A DNA stretch of 64,000 bases from Celeribacter baekdonensis (GCF_003047105.1 NZ_CP028475.1:1240001-1304000); one strand, 5' to 3'. Counted from the first letter of the stretch, positions 9,252 to 18,331 are shown. Made by a program: numbers and translations. Notes: generated from the letters alone by a model not told the origin.

Positions 9252-9845
9252 ATGACCATTCGTTTCCACCGGCTTGGCACATCGGATGAGGACCGTGTTG
9301 CCATGAGCCGTCGCATGTTTCTGATGACGACAACCATGGCCGGGATCACCACAAGCACCCTGCTTGGGGGCAAAGCCTTTGCCGCCTCAGACGTTCTCAC
9401 CAAAGCGCAAGGCGCGAGCCTTTTGCAAATGATTCAGGACATCTATCCACATCCCACCATCCTGAACCTGTCGCATTACCAAGCCATTGTCGCGACCGTC
9501 CTGACCAATGCCGAGGCCAATGAGGATATGGCCAAGGATCTGACCGAGGGGCTGGCTCACATCGACGCCCAGGCACAAGCGCTGTTCGGCGTGCCCTATG
9601 TCGAGATTGAGGACCCGGATGCCCGTGAAGGTCTGTTGCGGCATTTCCAACACGACGGCTTTTTCCAAGGCGTGCGCTGGACCGCCTATTTCGGCATCTA
9701 TGACAACAAAGAGATCTGGCCCCTGCTTGGATACGAAGGCTCGTCTGTCGAACATGGCGGATATATCGACCGGGGATTTTCCGACATCACCTTCGTTCCC
9801 GAGGGGCCGACCCTCGAAGAACGCATCGCCGATGTTCAGGGATAA
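9252..9845 (+). CDS. Tat-exported small subunit for the GMC oxidoreductase (gluconate dehydrogenase subunit 3-like)
   Basis: 197 residues from the ATG at 9252 (GGAGGAGA upstream). The N terminus has a twin-arginine signal (MSRRMFLMTTTMAG) followed by a hydrophobic core and cleavage near KAFAA. The mature part (LLQMIQDIYPHPTILN, then DGFFQGVRWTAYFGIYDN) resembles the short partner of periplasmic FAD-dependent GMC dehydrogenases, such as gluconate 2-dehydrogenase subunit 3. That partner carries the Tat signal for the folded, FAD-loaded large subunit, which here has no signal of its own. It is encoded 12 bases before the GMC gene. No cytochrome c subunit follows. Confidence 0.75.
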   Translation: MTIRFHRLGTSDEDRVAMSRRMFLMTTTMAGITTSTLLGGKAFAASDVLTKAQGASLLQMIQDIYPHPTILNLSHYQAIVATVLTNAEANEDMAKDLTEGLAHIDAQAQALFGVPYVEIEDPDAREGLLRHFQHDGFFQGVRWTAYFGIYDNKEIWPLLGYEGSSVEHGGYIDRGFSDITFVPEGPTLEERIADVQG

Positions 9846-9857
9846 GGGAGAGGGACA

Positions 9858-11435
9858 ATGACACAATTCGATCTCAACGACGACAGTGTGGTCGTCATCA
9901 TCGGCTCGGGCGCAGGCGGCGGCACATTGGCCAACGAACTGGCGCAAAAGGGCATCACATCGGTTGTTCTGGAAGCCGGAAAACGCTTTGACCTTGGCGA
10001 CATCGAAAACGACGAATGGGCGATGTTCAATAAGATCTCCTGGCTCGACAAACGGTATTCTGCGGGCGGTTGGCATGGGGCTGTGAACCACCCGACGCTG
10101 CCCACATGGATCGTCAAAGGCTATGGCGGCTCGACCATTCACTGGGCCGGTGTGGCGCTGCGGTTCAAGGAACACGAGTTCAAAACCCGCAGTACCTATG
10201 GCGCCATCGACGGGGCCAATATCGAAGACTGGCCTGTCGATCTGGCGGAAATGACCCCGTGGTATGAAAAAGCAGAACTGAAGATGGGCGTCACCGGCAA
10301 GACCACCGGCATGCCGCACCTGCCCTGGAACAACGGCTTTCGGGTCTTGGCCGAGGGCTGTCGCCGCACCGGCCGTACCGATTACCGATCTGGCCCAATG
10401 GCGATCAATTCGGTCGAACGCGACGACCGGCCCGCGTGTCATCAGATTGGGTTCTGTATGCAGGGCTGCGCGATTGGTGCGAAATGGTCGACCATGTATA
10501 CCGAACTGCCGCGCGCCGAGGACACTGGCAAATGCGAGGTGCGCACCGATGCCATGGTCTTGCGGATTGAACATGATGACGCGGGCAAAGCCAATGCCGT
10601 GGTCTATGCCGACAAAGACGGCAACCACCACCGGCAAAAAGCCCGGATCGTTTGCGTTGCGGGCAATTCCATCGAAAGCCCGCGGATGCTGCTCAATTCC
10701 GCCTCCAGCCTGTTCCCTGACGGCTTGGCCAATTCGTCGGGCCAGGTTGGCAAAAACTACATGAACCACACCACGGGTGGGGTCTATGCGGTGCTGCCTG
10801 AAAAAGTGCACATGTATCGCGGCACCTCGGTTGCGGGGGTCGTCGGGGACGAAGTTTACCACGACGCGGCACGCGGCTTTGCCGGCGGGTATTACCTCGA
10901 ATTCCTCTCGCTCGGACTGCCCTTCATGGCGGCCTTTTTGGAGCCGGGCAACACTGGCTGGGGCCGCAGCGTGGCGGGAGCTTTGGAAAACTACGACCGC
11001 ATGTCAGGGGTCTGGGTTCTGGGTGAAGACATGGCGCAAGAGCGCAACGGGGTCACGTTGCATGGCAGTGAGGTGGATCAGTACGGCCTCCCCGTTCCGA
11101 TCGTTTCAAAAACGCCGCACAACAACGACTACGAGATGACGGCGCATATGTATGAAACATCGAGCCAAATCTACGAAGCCGTTGGTGCCACCGATGTCTA
11201 TGAACTGCCCGCCTATCCGGCGACCCACAACATGGGCACCAACCGGATGCATGCCGACCCGACCAAGGGCGTGGTCAACGCCTATGGACAATCCCATGAC
11301 ATTGACAATCTCTTTGTCTCGGACGGCAGTCAGTTCACCTCGTCGGGGGCCTGTAACCCGACCCTGACCATCGTGGCGCTGGCCATCAGACAGGCCGAAT
11401 ACATCGCCCAGGAAATGACCGCTCAAAACATCTGA
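9858..11435 (+). CDS. GMC-family FAD-dependent oxidoreductase
   Basis: 525 residues. The FAD dinucleotide fold is at the N terminus (VVIIGSGAGGGTLANELAQKG), and the substrate region includes WIVKGYGGSTIHWAGVALR. The C-terminal GMC signature has the catalytic His in YPATHNMGTNRM and the FAD-binding end FVSDGSQFTSSGACNPTLT. It probably oxidises an alcohol or polyol in the periplasm, hitch-hiking through Tat on the small subunit upstream. It is last gene of the E1/E2 operon, which suggests an alcohol is oxidised outside the membrane and the carbonyl product is then cleaved by the dehydrogenase complex. Substrate unknown. A tandem repeat overlaps its stop codon. Confidence 0.85.
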   Translation: MTQFDLNDDSVVVIIGSGAGGGTLANELAQKGITSVVLEAGKRFDLGDIENDEWAMFNKISWLDKRYSAGGWHGAVNHPTLPTWIVKGYGGSTIHWAGVALRFKEHEFKTRSTYGAIDGANIEDWPVDLAEMTPWYEKAELKMGVTGKTTGMPHLPWNNGFRVLAEGCRRTGRTDYRSGPMAINSVERDDRPACHQIGFCMQGCAIGAKWSTMYTELPRAEDTGKCEVRTDAMVLRIEHDDAGKANAVVYADKDGNHHRQKARIVCVAGNSIESPRMLLNSASSLFPDGLANSSGQVGKNYMNHTTGGVYAVLPEKVHMYRGTSVAGVVGDEVYHDAARGFAGGYYLEFLSLGLPFMAAFLEPGNTGWGRSVAGALENYDRMSGVWVLGEDMAQERNGVTLHGSEVDQYGLPVPIVSKTPHNNDYEMTAHMYETSSQIYEAVGATDVYELPAYPATHNMGTNRMHADPTKGVVNAYGQSHDIDNLFVSDGSQFTSSGACNPTLTIVALAIRQAEYIAQEMTAQNI

Positions 11436-11487
11436 GCGACAGACATCTGAGTGGCAGGCATCTGAGTGGCAGGCATCTGAGTGGCAC
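11428..11487. repeat. Four 15-bp tandem repeats starting on the GMC stop codon
   Basis: Units at 11428-11442, 11443-11457, 11458-11472 and 11473-11487, consensus (A/G)CATCTGAGTGGCAG. The natural TGA (11433-11435) is in unit 1. Because the period is divisible by three, each unit places another TGA in the same frame. Confidence 0.9.
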
Positions 11488-11501
11488 TGCGACCCTCCCT
11501 G

Positions 11502-11534
11502 AACACGGCCGGAGCCTCCTCTGCGGCCGTGTTT
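11502..11534 (+). terminator. Terminator of the E1/E2/GMC operon
   Basis: AACACGGCCG (11502-11511) pairs perfectly with CGGCCGTGTT (11524-11533) around a 12-base loop, and three Ts follow. It lies 66 bases after the GMC stop. Confidence 0.75.
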
Positions 11535-11700
11535 ATGTCTCATTCAGGCTTTGAAGTGGCGGGATCGTCGCTGAGTTCAACAGGCAACGGACAGGCAAAG
11601 CCCCCCAACGCAGCCCAAAGCCCCCCCAAACGCACCGCGCCAAAGGTGGATCATCACACGAGGGCATGCCCCCCGTTATAGGTAAGATTCAACGCAGATT

Positions 11701-13437
11701 TTAACGCTGCTCCGGTCGCTGCAAGCCTTCGGAGGCGATCCAGCGGTTGACCGTCGCTCGGCTTTTGCCCAGCAGGCGCGCGGCCTTTGAGACATTCCAG
11801 TTGGTGCTGTCCAACGCATCCTTGAGCGAGGCTCGGGGCCTCTCTTTGGCGGCGTCCTGTCGCGACGGGAGCAAACGCGCCGGCAGGTCGGTCACATTGA
11901 TCCGCCTGCCGTTGCCACAGATCAACGCCTCTCGCAAAACCGCATGCATCTCGCGCCGGTTGCCCGGCCAAGGATAGCCCATCAGGACATCTCGGGCGCT
12001 GTCGGCAATCTCGATCGGGTCGGTGAAACTTTCGGCAATGACGTTGTCCAGAACCGCGTCGCACTCTCGCTGCGCGACCGGCGGCAATTCCACAACCGCT
12101 TGGCCCAACAGATACAGCAAGCTGCGCGGAATGCTGTCGTCCCTTTCCAGCTCGGACCATGCTCTGCCAGCCGTGAACAAAACCGCAGGCGGCCGGGCCT
12201 TCATCCCAGACATCGACGGATCAACATCAAGGAACCGTTCCAGCACAAGCTGCGCCTCTGCCGACAGGCTCTCGATATTGCGCAGGATCAATGTGGGCAC
12301 CACGTTGTCGACGGGATAGTCGCTGAGAAACCCCACGCTCGTGAGCGCCTCAGACAGATCAGCCTCAGCACCATTGCGCGCGGCATCCAACGTCACGCCC
12401 ACCGGCGAAATCAGTCCCTGTTCCTCCAAAAGCGCCTTGGCGAAACCTTCCGTGCCAACCCCTGGCGCACCACAAATCAGCACTGGGACACGATGGGCCA
12501 CCAGTTTGCGCGCGCGTTCGGCCAAAATCGGCAACCTGCCACCCTCTTTGATCAACCGCCCCAGAGTCGTTTCCTTCTCGATCCGGTCAGGAATGCGCGG
12601 CAAGTCACTGTGCATCACACGTCGTCTGGGCGGCACCGCCACAGGGCCACGCAGGGTGATGTTGAGATCCTTTAGATCGGAAACATGGCGTCCCACGAGG
12701 TCCTGATGCGCGCTCGGGCGGGCGCTGTCACGCCACAGTGGCAGATAGGAAACGACGACCCCCGCGTCATCACAGGCCACCAGCGTTTCAAACAAGCGCC
12801 GCGACACGGGATCTTGGGACAAGGCCCGCCCGGTCAGTTTGTCAGAATGGAAGGTGCGGAACAGCCGGGTTTGAAATTGCCGTGAGGCCCGCCGAATGAC
12901 CTGTTCGCACAGCGCGTGCTCCTCCTGGCGCCGGCGCACGGAGCCGACAAGTGTTATGGTCCCGATCAGGTTGTTCTCAGCATCCATCAACGGCGCTGAA
13001 CTACAACTAAACCCATGAAAACAAGTATAAAAATGTTCATCGCCCAGCACAGTCAAAACGCGCCCGGTCTGCATCGACATGGAAATACCATTGGTTCCGG
13101 CAACGCGCTCATCCCAGACCGAGCCGCGCACAAGCCCGTTTCTTTGAAACTCGGCCTCCATGCCCTCTGGTGCATAGGATTCAATCACAATGCCTTCGGC
13201 ATCGGTGATCAAAAGACTATACCGGGACCGGCTTGGCAGCAGGACCGAGCGGTCAACCTCCGAGGCGGCCCCTCCAATCTGATCCAGAAACTTCTCGTTG
13301 CGATGGTTGATCTCGTCCGCCTGCAATCTCAGGATCGGGGATCTGGTACAGGAGGACAGGTTGTGCAAAGATCGGCTCCGATCCCGTGAGGATCGGATCA
13401 GTTTTTCCACAGATGACCTGTCCATTTGGCCCGCCAC
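11701..13437 (-). CDS. acoR: AcoR-like Fis-family activator with degenerate AAA+ domain
   Basis: About 578 residues; I prefer the GTG at 13437 (GGGAG five bases before), though GTG 13443 or ATG 13425 are possible. An N-terminal GAF-type sensor (about 70-200: YSLLITDAEGIVIES, VWDERVAGTNGISMSM) matches AcoR. The central domain should be a sigma-54 AAA+ ATPase, but the GAFTGA loop is absent. The Walker A reads GAPGVGTEGF with Thr where Lys is needed, and the Walker B acidic pair is replaced (LILRNIESL). The C terminus is a Fis-type helix-turn-helix (WNVSKAARLLGKSRATVNRWI). It therefore probably activates a sigma-70 promoter through the TGTCTCA dyads at 5348 and 14025. Confidence 0.85.
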   Translation of the reverse strand: MAGQMDRSSVEKLIRSSRDRSRSLHNLSSCTRSPILRLQADEINHRNEKFLDQIGGAASEVDRSVLLPSRSRYSLLITDAEGIVIESYAPEGMEAEFQRNGLVRGSVWDERVAGTNGISMSMQTGRVLTVLGDEHFYTCFHGFSCSSAPLMDAENNLIGTITLVGSVRRRQEEHALCEQVIRRASRQFQTRLFRTFHSDKLTGRALSQDPVSRRLFETLVACDDAGVVVSYLPLWRDSARPSAHQDLVGRHVSDLKDLNITLRGPVAVPPRRRVMHSDLPRIPDRIEKETTLGRLIKEGGRLPILAERARKLVAHRVPVLICGAPGVGTEGFAKALLEEQGLISPVGVTLDAARNGAEADLSEALTSVGFLSDYPVDNVVPTLILRNIESLSAEAQLVLERFLDVDPSMSGMKARPPAVLFTAGRAWSELERDDSIPRSLLYLLGQAVVELPPVAQRECDAVLDNVIAESFTDPIEIADSARDVLMGYPWPGNRREMHAVLREALICGNGRRINVTDLPARLLPSRQDAAKERPRASLKDALDSTNWNVSKAARLLGKSRATVNRWIASEGLQRPEQR

Positions 13438-13540
13438 CGTCACTCCCTTTCAATCATCAGCCTTTCAGGATGCCTTTATTCTGACAGTGAGTGTTGAGCA
13501 AAAAACGCCCGCTGTCTAACCCGACCTTCGGGGTGGTCGA

Positions 13541-13879
13541 TCAGGACAACCCTTCAAGCGCCTCCAAAGCACGGCCACCATAGACAACCGACGGGCCGCC
13601 GCCCATTTCGATCGCCACCGAAATCGCTTCGATGACTTCGTCCCGGCTGGCCCCATGCTTCAAGGCCGCGCGCAGGTGGAAGACGATACAATCTTCGCAT
13701 CTGATGGCGATGGAAATCGCAAACGCCATCAACTCTTTGGTCTTTGCCTCAAGAGCCCCATCCCCGGATGCGGCCTTCACAAGCTGGCTATAGGGCATCA
13801 AAACCGAGGGAGCCGCCTTGAAAAGCGCGCCCACGCGCTTGTCGATGGATGTCGCATTCTCTTGGTAGGTCGTCGTCAC
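13541..13879 (-). CDS. Carboxymuconolactone decarboxylase-family (AhpD-like) protein
   Basis: 112 residues. The family motif is present with Cys61, Cys64 and His68 (RCEDCIVFH) on the expected helix, followed by LRAALKHGASRDEVIEAI. CMD-family proteins with this CxxCxxxH are usually thiol peroxidase or AhpD-type reductases acting with lipoamide; those lacking it are decarboxylases. With a lipoyl-dependent complex next door, a dihydrolipoyl-coupled peroxide or thiol role is attractive but unproven. It is divergent from the nitroreductase operon; the intergenic region carries the 14025 operator. Confidence 0.8.
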   Translation of the reverse strand: MTTTYQENATSIDKRVGALFKAAPSVLMPYSQLVKAASGDGALEAKTKELMAFAISIAIRCEDCIVFHLRAALKHGASRDEVIEAISVAIEMGGGPSVVYGGRALEALEGLS

Positions 13880-14223
13880 TGTCTAAGGTCTCCCGCATAG
13901 GTTCGCAGACGCCAGCCCGAAGATGTCACCTCGGATGCGCCTCACATTTTGTCGCACTGTCCGGCCAGCATCCCAAAGGACAGAGAATTTCGAAAGCCCC
14001 AAGAGGGCCGTTGCCCGCGCATCCCGAAAACTGTCTCAACACGCGCAAAGTGAGACAGTTTTCGAGGCCGTCCTGCACCTGGGCCACAGACCAAAGGCAA
14101 TCAGGCGTGCGACATGAGCGGGATGTACAGAGCGGAGCGCAGGCTAGACAACGGAGCGTCGCCTCAATAGATACGAAGAGATCGCAGTCACGACGCACTG
14201 CCGAAAAAGGCCTTGCCCTCGTC
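13880..14223. other. Divergent regulatory region with operator
   Basis: 344 bases between the CMD-like gene (leftward) and the nitroreductase operon (rightward), with no convincing coding sequence. Its main feature is the long inverted repeat at 14025-14064. Confidence 0.7.
14025..14064 (+). promoter_or_regulatory. Second copy of the predicted AcoR-like operator (14-bp arms)
   Basis: CGAAAACTGTCTCA (14025-14038) and TGAGACAGTTTTCG (14051-14064) are perfect reverse complements separated by 12 bases. The inner heptamers and spacer length are identical to the site at 5348-5373. It lies 160 bases before the nitroreductase gene and about 145 bases before the divergent CMD gene, so it could serve both. 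Confidence 0.75.
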
Positions 14224-14922
14224 ATGAGCAACCCTATCTTTCAGCTTCTCGAACACCGCAGCTCGTGCCGCGCCTTCCTGCCGGACGTGGTGCCTTTGGC
14301 CGACCTGCGCGCCATCCTCTCTGCCGCGCGACGCGCGCCGAGTGGCGCAAACCTTCAGCCCGGCGGCTTTCATGTCTTGACCGGCGCGCCACTTGACCGG
14401 CTCCGCGCGGTGCTTGCCGATGTTGCCCAAAGCCCGCCCGAACCCTCCGAATACAGTTATTTCCCAAATCCGTTGCCGCCCCATCTGCGCGCGCGACAAC
14501 GCAGCGCCGGATATGCGCTTTACCATGCCTTAGGGATCGAGCGACGCGACATCGCCGGACGACAGGCGCAATTTGCCAAAAACTACCGGTTCTTCGAGGC
14601 CCCTGTCGGCATCGTTGTGACGATTGATCGCAACATGGGCGCGGGCTGTTTTATGGATTTGGGCATGGCGTTGATGGCCCTGATGCTCCATGCGCAGAGC
14701 ATGGGCTATGGCACCTGTGGCATCGGGGCACTGGCCAATCACGGGCGGTTGACGCATCAAACGCTCGGCTTAGCGCAGGACGACATCGTGGTCTGCGGGA
14801 TCGCTCTTGGCCGAGCGGACACACAGGCCCCCGTCAATGCGGTCACGACGGAGCGCGCGCCGATTGAGGACTACGCGACATTCCACGGTTTCGAGGAAAA
14901 TTCTCCCGATGAACGTGGCTGA
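14224..14922 (+). CDS. Nitroreductase-family FMN oxidoreductase
   Basis: 232 residues from ATG 14224. The family opening LLEHRSSCRAFLPDVVPLADL and the FMN-binding RRAPSGANLQPGGFHVL are clear, as is the later AQSMGYGTCGIGAL segment. Such enzymes reduce nitro, quinone or enone groups with NAD(P)H through FMN. Its placement in an operon with an acyl-CoA ligase and a thiolase suggests reduction of an unsaturated or carbonyl intermediate, but the substrate is unknown. Its last 14 bases overlap the ligase gene. Confidence 0.8.
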   Translation: MSNPIFQLLEHRSSCRAFLPDVVPLADLRAILSAARRAPSGANLQPGGFHVLTGAPLDRLRAVLADVAQSPPEPSEYSYFPNPLPPHLRARQRSAGYALYHALGIERRDIAGRQAQFAKNYRFFEAPVGIVVTIDRNMGAGCFMDLGMALMALMLHAQSMGYGTCGIGALANHGRLTHQTLGLAQDDIVVCGIALGRADTQAPVNAVTTERAPIEDYATFHGFEENSPDERG

Positions 14923-16075
14923 AATCTATCTAAGAGACAGGCCGCTTCGGGCCGACACTGGGTCCGATGACGTCGAGGGCGATGAGGCTGCGGCCTTGCG
15001 GCGCTTGCTGAGATGTCTCACCTCCGGTCAATCCTTTCGCGTGCAACCTCGCCCCCCTTTCGTTCTGGCGATCGCGGGCCGGGAGGCCATCGAATGTTGT
15101 ACATCGGGAAGCACCGGACAGCCAAAGGTCATCCGGCGCAGCCGAAGCTCATGGACCGCAAGTTTTGCCGTCAACCGTGCACTGTTTGACGTCGCCCCCA
15201 CAGATCGGGCTGCGGTTTTTGGGGCCTTGAGCCATTCTCTGACGCTTTACGGCATCGCAGAATCCCATCACTGCGGGCTTGGTCTTCACCTGCTGCACGG
15301 GCTGCGGCCCAAAGCGCAGATCGAACACCTGACCCGCCACCAGATCAGCGTGATCTATGCGACGCCGACGCAGCTGAGGCTGTTGAGCGGTCCCCCCGTC
15401 CCTTCGGTGCGTGTCGTGCTGTGCGGTGGCGGGCGCCTTGATACGGCAACGCATGCGCATGTCGCGCAGATGTTTCCCCGCGCCGAGCTTCGCGCATTCT
15501 ATGGCGCCTCCGAGACAAGTTTTGTGACGCTGACGGATGCACAGACGCCCGCCGGGTCGGTCGGCCGCGCCTATCCCGGCGTGACCCTGGACATCCGCGC
15601 GGCGCAGGACGGTGTGGGTGAGGTTTGGGTGCAAAGCCCCTATCTGTTCGATCAGTATGTCGATGGCGAAAGTGCCGCGACACGATGGGATGGGAGCGCC
15701 GTGACCGTTGGAGAGATCGGACGCCTCGATGAGCGCGGCTATCTTTTCTTGATGGGGCGGCGGGATCGGATGGTCACCATCGCCGACCGAAACGTGCACC
15801 CTGAAGCGCTTGAAACACTCTTGGCCACGCTTTTGCCCGACCGCCTCTCGGCCGTGGTCACACGGCCCGACGCACGTCGCGGACATGTGTTGGTCGCCTA
15901 TATCGAAACCGGGACAGAGCCGCCCCCCGATGACGCATGGTTGCGCCAAGAAATCACCCAGCGCCTCGGCGCGATCATGGTGCCGCGCAAGATTTTACTG
16001 ACCGCGCAGTTTCCACTTTTGGCCTCGGGAAAACCGGATCTCGCAGGGCTGACGCAGGCTCTCCCATGGCCGTGA
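14909..16075 (+). CDS. AMP-forming acyl-CoA ligase (short form)
   Basis: 388 residues from ATG 14909. ANL-superfamily motifs are present in order: TSGSTGQPKVIRR (P-loop), FYGASETSFVT, GEIGRLDERGYLFLMGRRDRM (hinge) and, near the C terminus, GKPDLAGL with the catalytic lysine. It is shorter than typical ~500-residue ligases because the region before the P-loop is only about 60 residues, so the N-terminal subdomain is abbreviated. Predicted reaction: carboxylate + ATP + CoA to acyl-CoA + AMP + PPi. It is coupled by overlaps to the nitroreductase and thiolase genes. Confidence 0.8.
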   Translation: MNVAEIYLRDRPLRADTGSDDVEGDEAAALRRLLRCLTSGQSFRVQPRPPFVLAIAGREAIECCTSGSTGQPKVIRRSRSSWTASFAVNRALFDVAPTDRAAVFGALSHSLTLYGIAESHHCGLGLHLLHGLRPKAQIEHLTRHQISVIYATPTQLRLLSGPPVPSVRVVLCGGGRLDTATHAHVAQMFPRAELRAFYGASETSFVTLTDAQTPAGSVGRAYPGVTLDIRAAQDGVGEVWVQSPYLFDQYVDGESAATRWDGSAVTVGEIGRLDERGYLFLMGRRDRMVTIADRNVHPEALETLLATLLPDRLSAVVTRPDARRGHVLVAYIETGTEPPPDDAWLRQEITQRLGAIMVPRKILLTAQFPLLASGKPDLAGLTQALPWP

Positions 16076-17189
16076 TCATCGCAGCCCGCCGCACCGCAGT
16101 CGTGCCCCGTGGCGGGGCATTTTCAACCTTGCACCCGCATGAACTGGCAGCCCCTGTCATCGCCGCGATGTTGCGCGATACCGGCCTAAATCCCGGCGAC
16201 ATTGGGCAACTCTTTCTCTCGAATGCTCTGGGCGGTGGCGGCAATCCCGCCCGGATGGCCGCGCTGTTTTCGGGTCTTGGGCCTGTGTCGGGTCTCAGCA
16301 TCGACGCCCAATGTGCCGGGGGCTGGATGCGATCGCGATGGCCGCGGCTTGGGTCGATGCGGGGTTTGCCCGTGCGGTCATCGCAGGCGGGAGCGAGAGC
16401 TTCTCGCAGCGCCCGCTGCGCGCAACACAACCCGGTCCAGACGGTGCGCCGAGCTTTTACACCCGCCCCCCCTTCAGCCCATTTCCCGAACAGGACCCGG
16501 ACCTGACCAGTGCGGCGGACGATCTTGCGCGCGGCTTGGGCCTTTCGCGGCAAGAACAGGATGGTTTTGCCGTCGAAAGCCATCGCAAAGCCTTGGCGGC
16601 TCGGGATGCTCTCAGCTGTGAAATCGTTCCGATCCAAGGCGTGGACCATGACGCCTTCACGCGTCGGTTGACCGTGAACACCGCCCGTCGGTCCAAAACC
16701 TTGGCGGGTTCGGTCAGTGCCGCCGCAACGGCGGTGGAGGCGGATGGGGCGGCCTTTTGCCTTGTGGTGGCCGATGACATGGGGGCTTTGGTGGATCATG
16801 CGGTGTCTATTCGCGCCCATGCCTGCGTCGGGGCGGACCCGGCACTGCCCGGGATCGCGCCCGTCGCCGCAATCACACGCGTGCTTGCCGCCTGTGGGCT
16901 GACGCCAAATGATCTGAGCACCATCGAAGTGATGGAAGCCTACGCCGCGCAAGCCATCGCATGCATCAGGCTGGGCCATCTGCCCGACGACAGAACCAAT
17001 GTGTCAGGTGGCGCCCTCTCGCGCGGCCATCCGATTGGAGCCTCCGGCGCGATTTTGGTCTGCCGTGCCTTCCATGAGCTGAAGCGCCGTCCCGGCCCGG
17101 CCCTGTGCACAATCGCCGCAGCAGGGGGGATCGGCTCTGCCATGGTCTTGGAGACATCTGTGGACCGCGCCCCAAGGTCCCGCAGATAA
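16066..17189 (+). pseudogene. Thiolase (acetyl-CoA acyltransferase), frameshifted
   Basis: The gene begins at ATG 16066, inside the end of the ligase gene, with MAVIIAARRTAVVPRGGAF. The frame is lost in the five-G run at 16318-16322, exactly after the active-site segment SIDAQCAGG, and continues in the next frame as GLDAIAMAAAWVDAG. Adding one G restores a continuous 374-residue thiolase. The nucleophile Cys and the GHPIGASGA motif are present; the second catalytic Cys would be in the CTIAAAGG segment, which differs from the usual C-x-G. It would cleave a 3-oxoacyl-CoA made by the neighbouring ligase. The break may be a sequencing error, as two other genes show the same kind of lesion. Confidence 0.82.
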
Positions 17190-17255
17190 AGGCCTCGCGG
17201 ATAAAGGCCGCCCAGCAGATATTCACCCAGCAGATATTCACCGGCCGGATATTCA
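17181..17255. repeat. 15-bp tandem repeats beginning on the thiolase stop codon
   Basis: Two units of CGC(A/G)GATAAAGGCC(T/G) at 17181-17195 and 17196-17210 lead into three units ending GATATTCA at 17211-17225, 17226-17240 and 17241-17255. The TAA stop (17187-17189) lies in the first unit. Period and placement match the repeat at 11428-11487. Confidence 0.88.
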
Positions 17256-17363
17256 CCCGAAAGACCGGTTCTACGCCACTGGCGGTCCTATTGCGGCGGC
17301 GGACCATATGGGTATGATGATCAACATATTCTGGCACGTTCCCTTGGAAAAGATATTCTACAG

Positions 17364-18320
17364 ATGAGCTCAAACACGGACACTCAGGACCAAATCCGCG
17401 AAATCGCCTGGATGCATTACGTGGGAGGGCTGACGCAGGCGCAAATTGCAACGCGCCGAGGTCTGAGCAAGATGAAAGTCCACCGCTTTGTTCAGGCCGC
17501 TCATGAACAGGGGTTGGTCAAGATTTTCGTGGACAACGTACCGACCGATTGCATGGCGCTCGAAGACCGTCTGGTTGCGGAATTTGGCCTGACCAGTTGC
17601 ACGATCGTTCCTGATGTCGACGAGCCTCAGACCATGGATGTCTCGATGCCCGCGGTGGCCAGTGCTGGCGCGCGCTTTCTGCATGGCCGCCTTGAAAACA
17701 CCAACACAATGATGGTCGGCGTCGGGTCCGGGCGCACCATGTCGGCGATCGTCAAAGCCATGCCCACAATCCGGCGGCCAAAAGCGGAATTCATTTCGGT
17801 CACCGGCGATTTTGCCGCATTGAGCGATGCCAATCCATTCGAAGTCATTCACGCCTTGATCGACAAAACCCAAGGCAAAGGCTACGCTTTCACCGCCCCT
17901 CTGGTTGTGGACAGCGCAGACGACCGCGACCTGTTTCTGCGACAGCGCAGCATTCGCGGTTCATTTGAGCGCTTGCGCGATGCGTCCATGATCATGATTG
18001 GCGTCGGTCATGTCGGCCCTGGATCGTTTTTCCGCTCTTTCGGCCTGATCACCGATGCGGAACAGGGAGATATGATCAGAGAGGGCGTCGTGGCCGACCT
18101 TGCTGGCAATCTGGTCGACGACAGCGGTGCGTTTATTGAAACAGGGATCGCTCAACGTATGCTCGGAATGGACCCTGACTTATTGCGCGAACGCGAGGTC
18201 GTCGCCATCTGTGCGGGCATAGAGAAATGGCAAGCAGCCCGTGCGGCACTGCGCACAGGCTGTCTCAATGGGTTTATATCCTCACACGCTGTGGCCGAGC
18301 GGATTTTAAACAGTCTTTAA
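17364..18320 (+). CDS. SorC/DeoR-family sugar-responsive transcriptional regulator
   Basis: 318 residues. An N-terminal helix-turn-helix (IREIAWMHYVGGLTQAQIATRRG, LSKMKVHRFVQ) is followed by a SorC sugar-phosphate-binding domain (MMVGVGSGRTMSAIV, FTAPLVVDS, MIMIGVGHVGPGSFF). LsrR, the AI-2 regulator, and sorbitol regulators belong to this family and are relieved by a phosphorylated sugar. An LsrK-like kinase encoded nearby could supply such an effector. The gene is convergent with the aldolase gene, with 11 bases between. Candidate operators are at 22312-22355 and 30890-30934. Confidence 0.85.
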   Translation: MSSNTDTQDQIREIAWMHYVGGLTQAQIATRRGLSKMKVHRFVQAAHEQGLVKIFVDNVPTDCMALEDRLVAEFGLTSCTIVPDVDEPQTMDVSMPAVASAGARFLHGRLENTNTMMVGVGSGRTMSAIVKAMPTIRRPKAEFISVTGDFAALSDANPFEVIHALIDKTQGKGYAFTAPLVVDSADDRDLFLRQRSIRGSFERLRDASMIMIGVGHVGPGSFFRSFGLITDAEQGDMIREGVVADLAGNLVDDSGAFIETGIAQRMLGMDPDLLREREVVAICAGIEKWQAARAALRTGCLNGFISSHAVAERILNSL

Positions 18321-18331
18321 AACGCCACAGC

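Noticed and set aside
15005..18270. Isolated TGTCTCA words inside the acyl-CoA ligase and SorC regulator genes
   Set aside because: Each lacks the second arm and lies within coding sequence.
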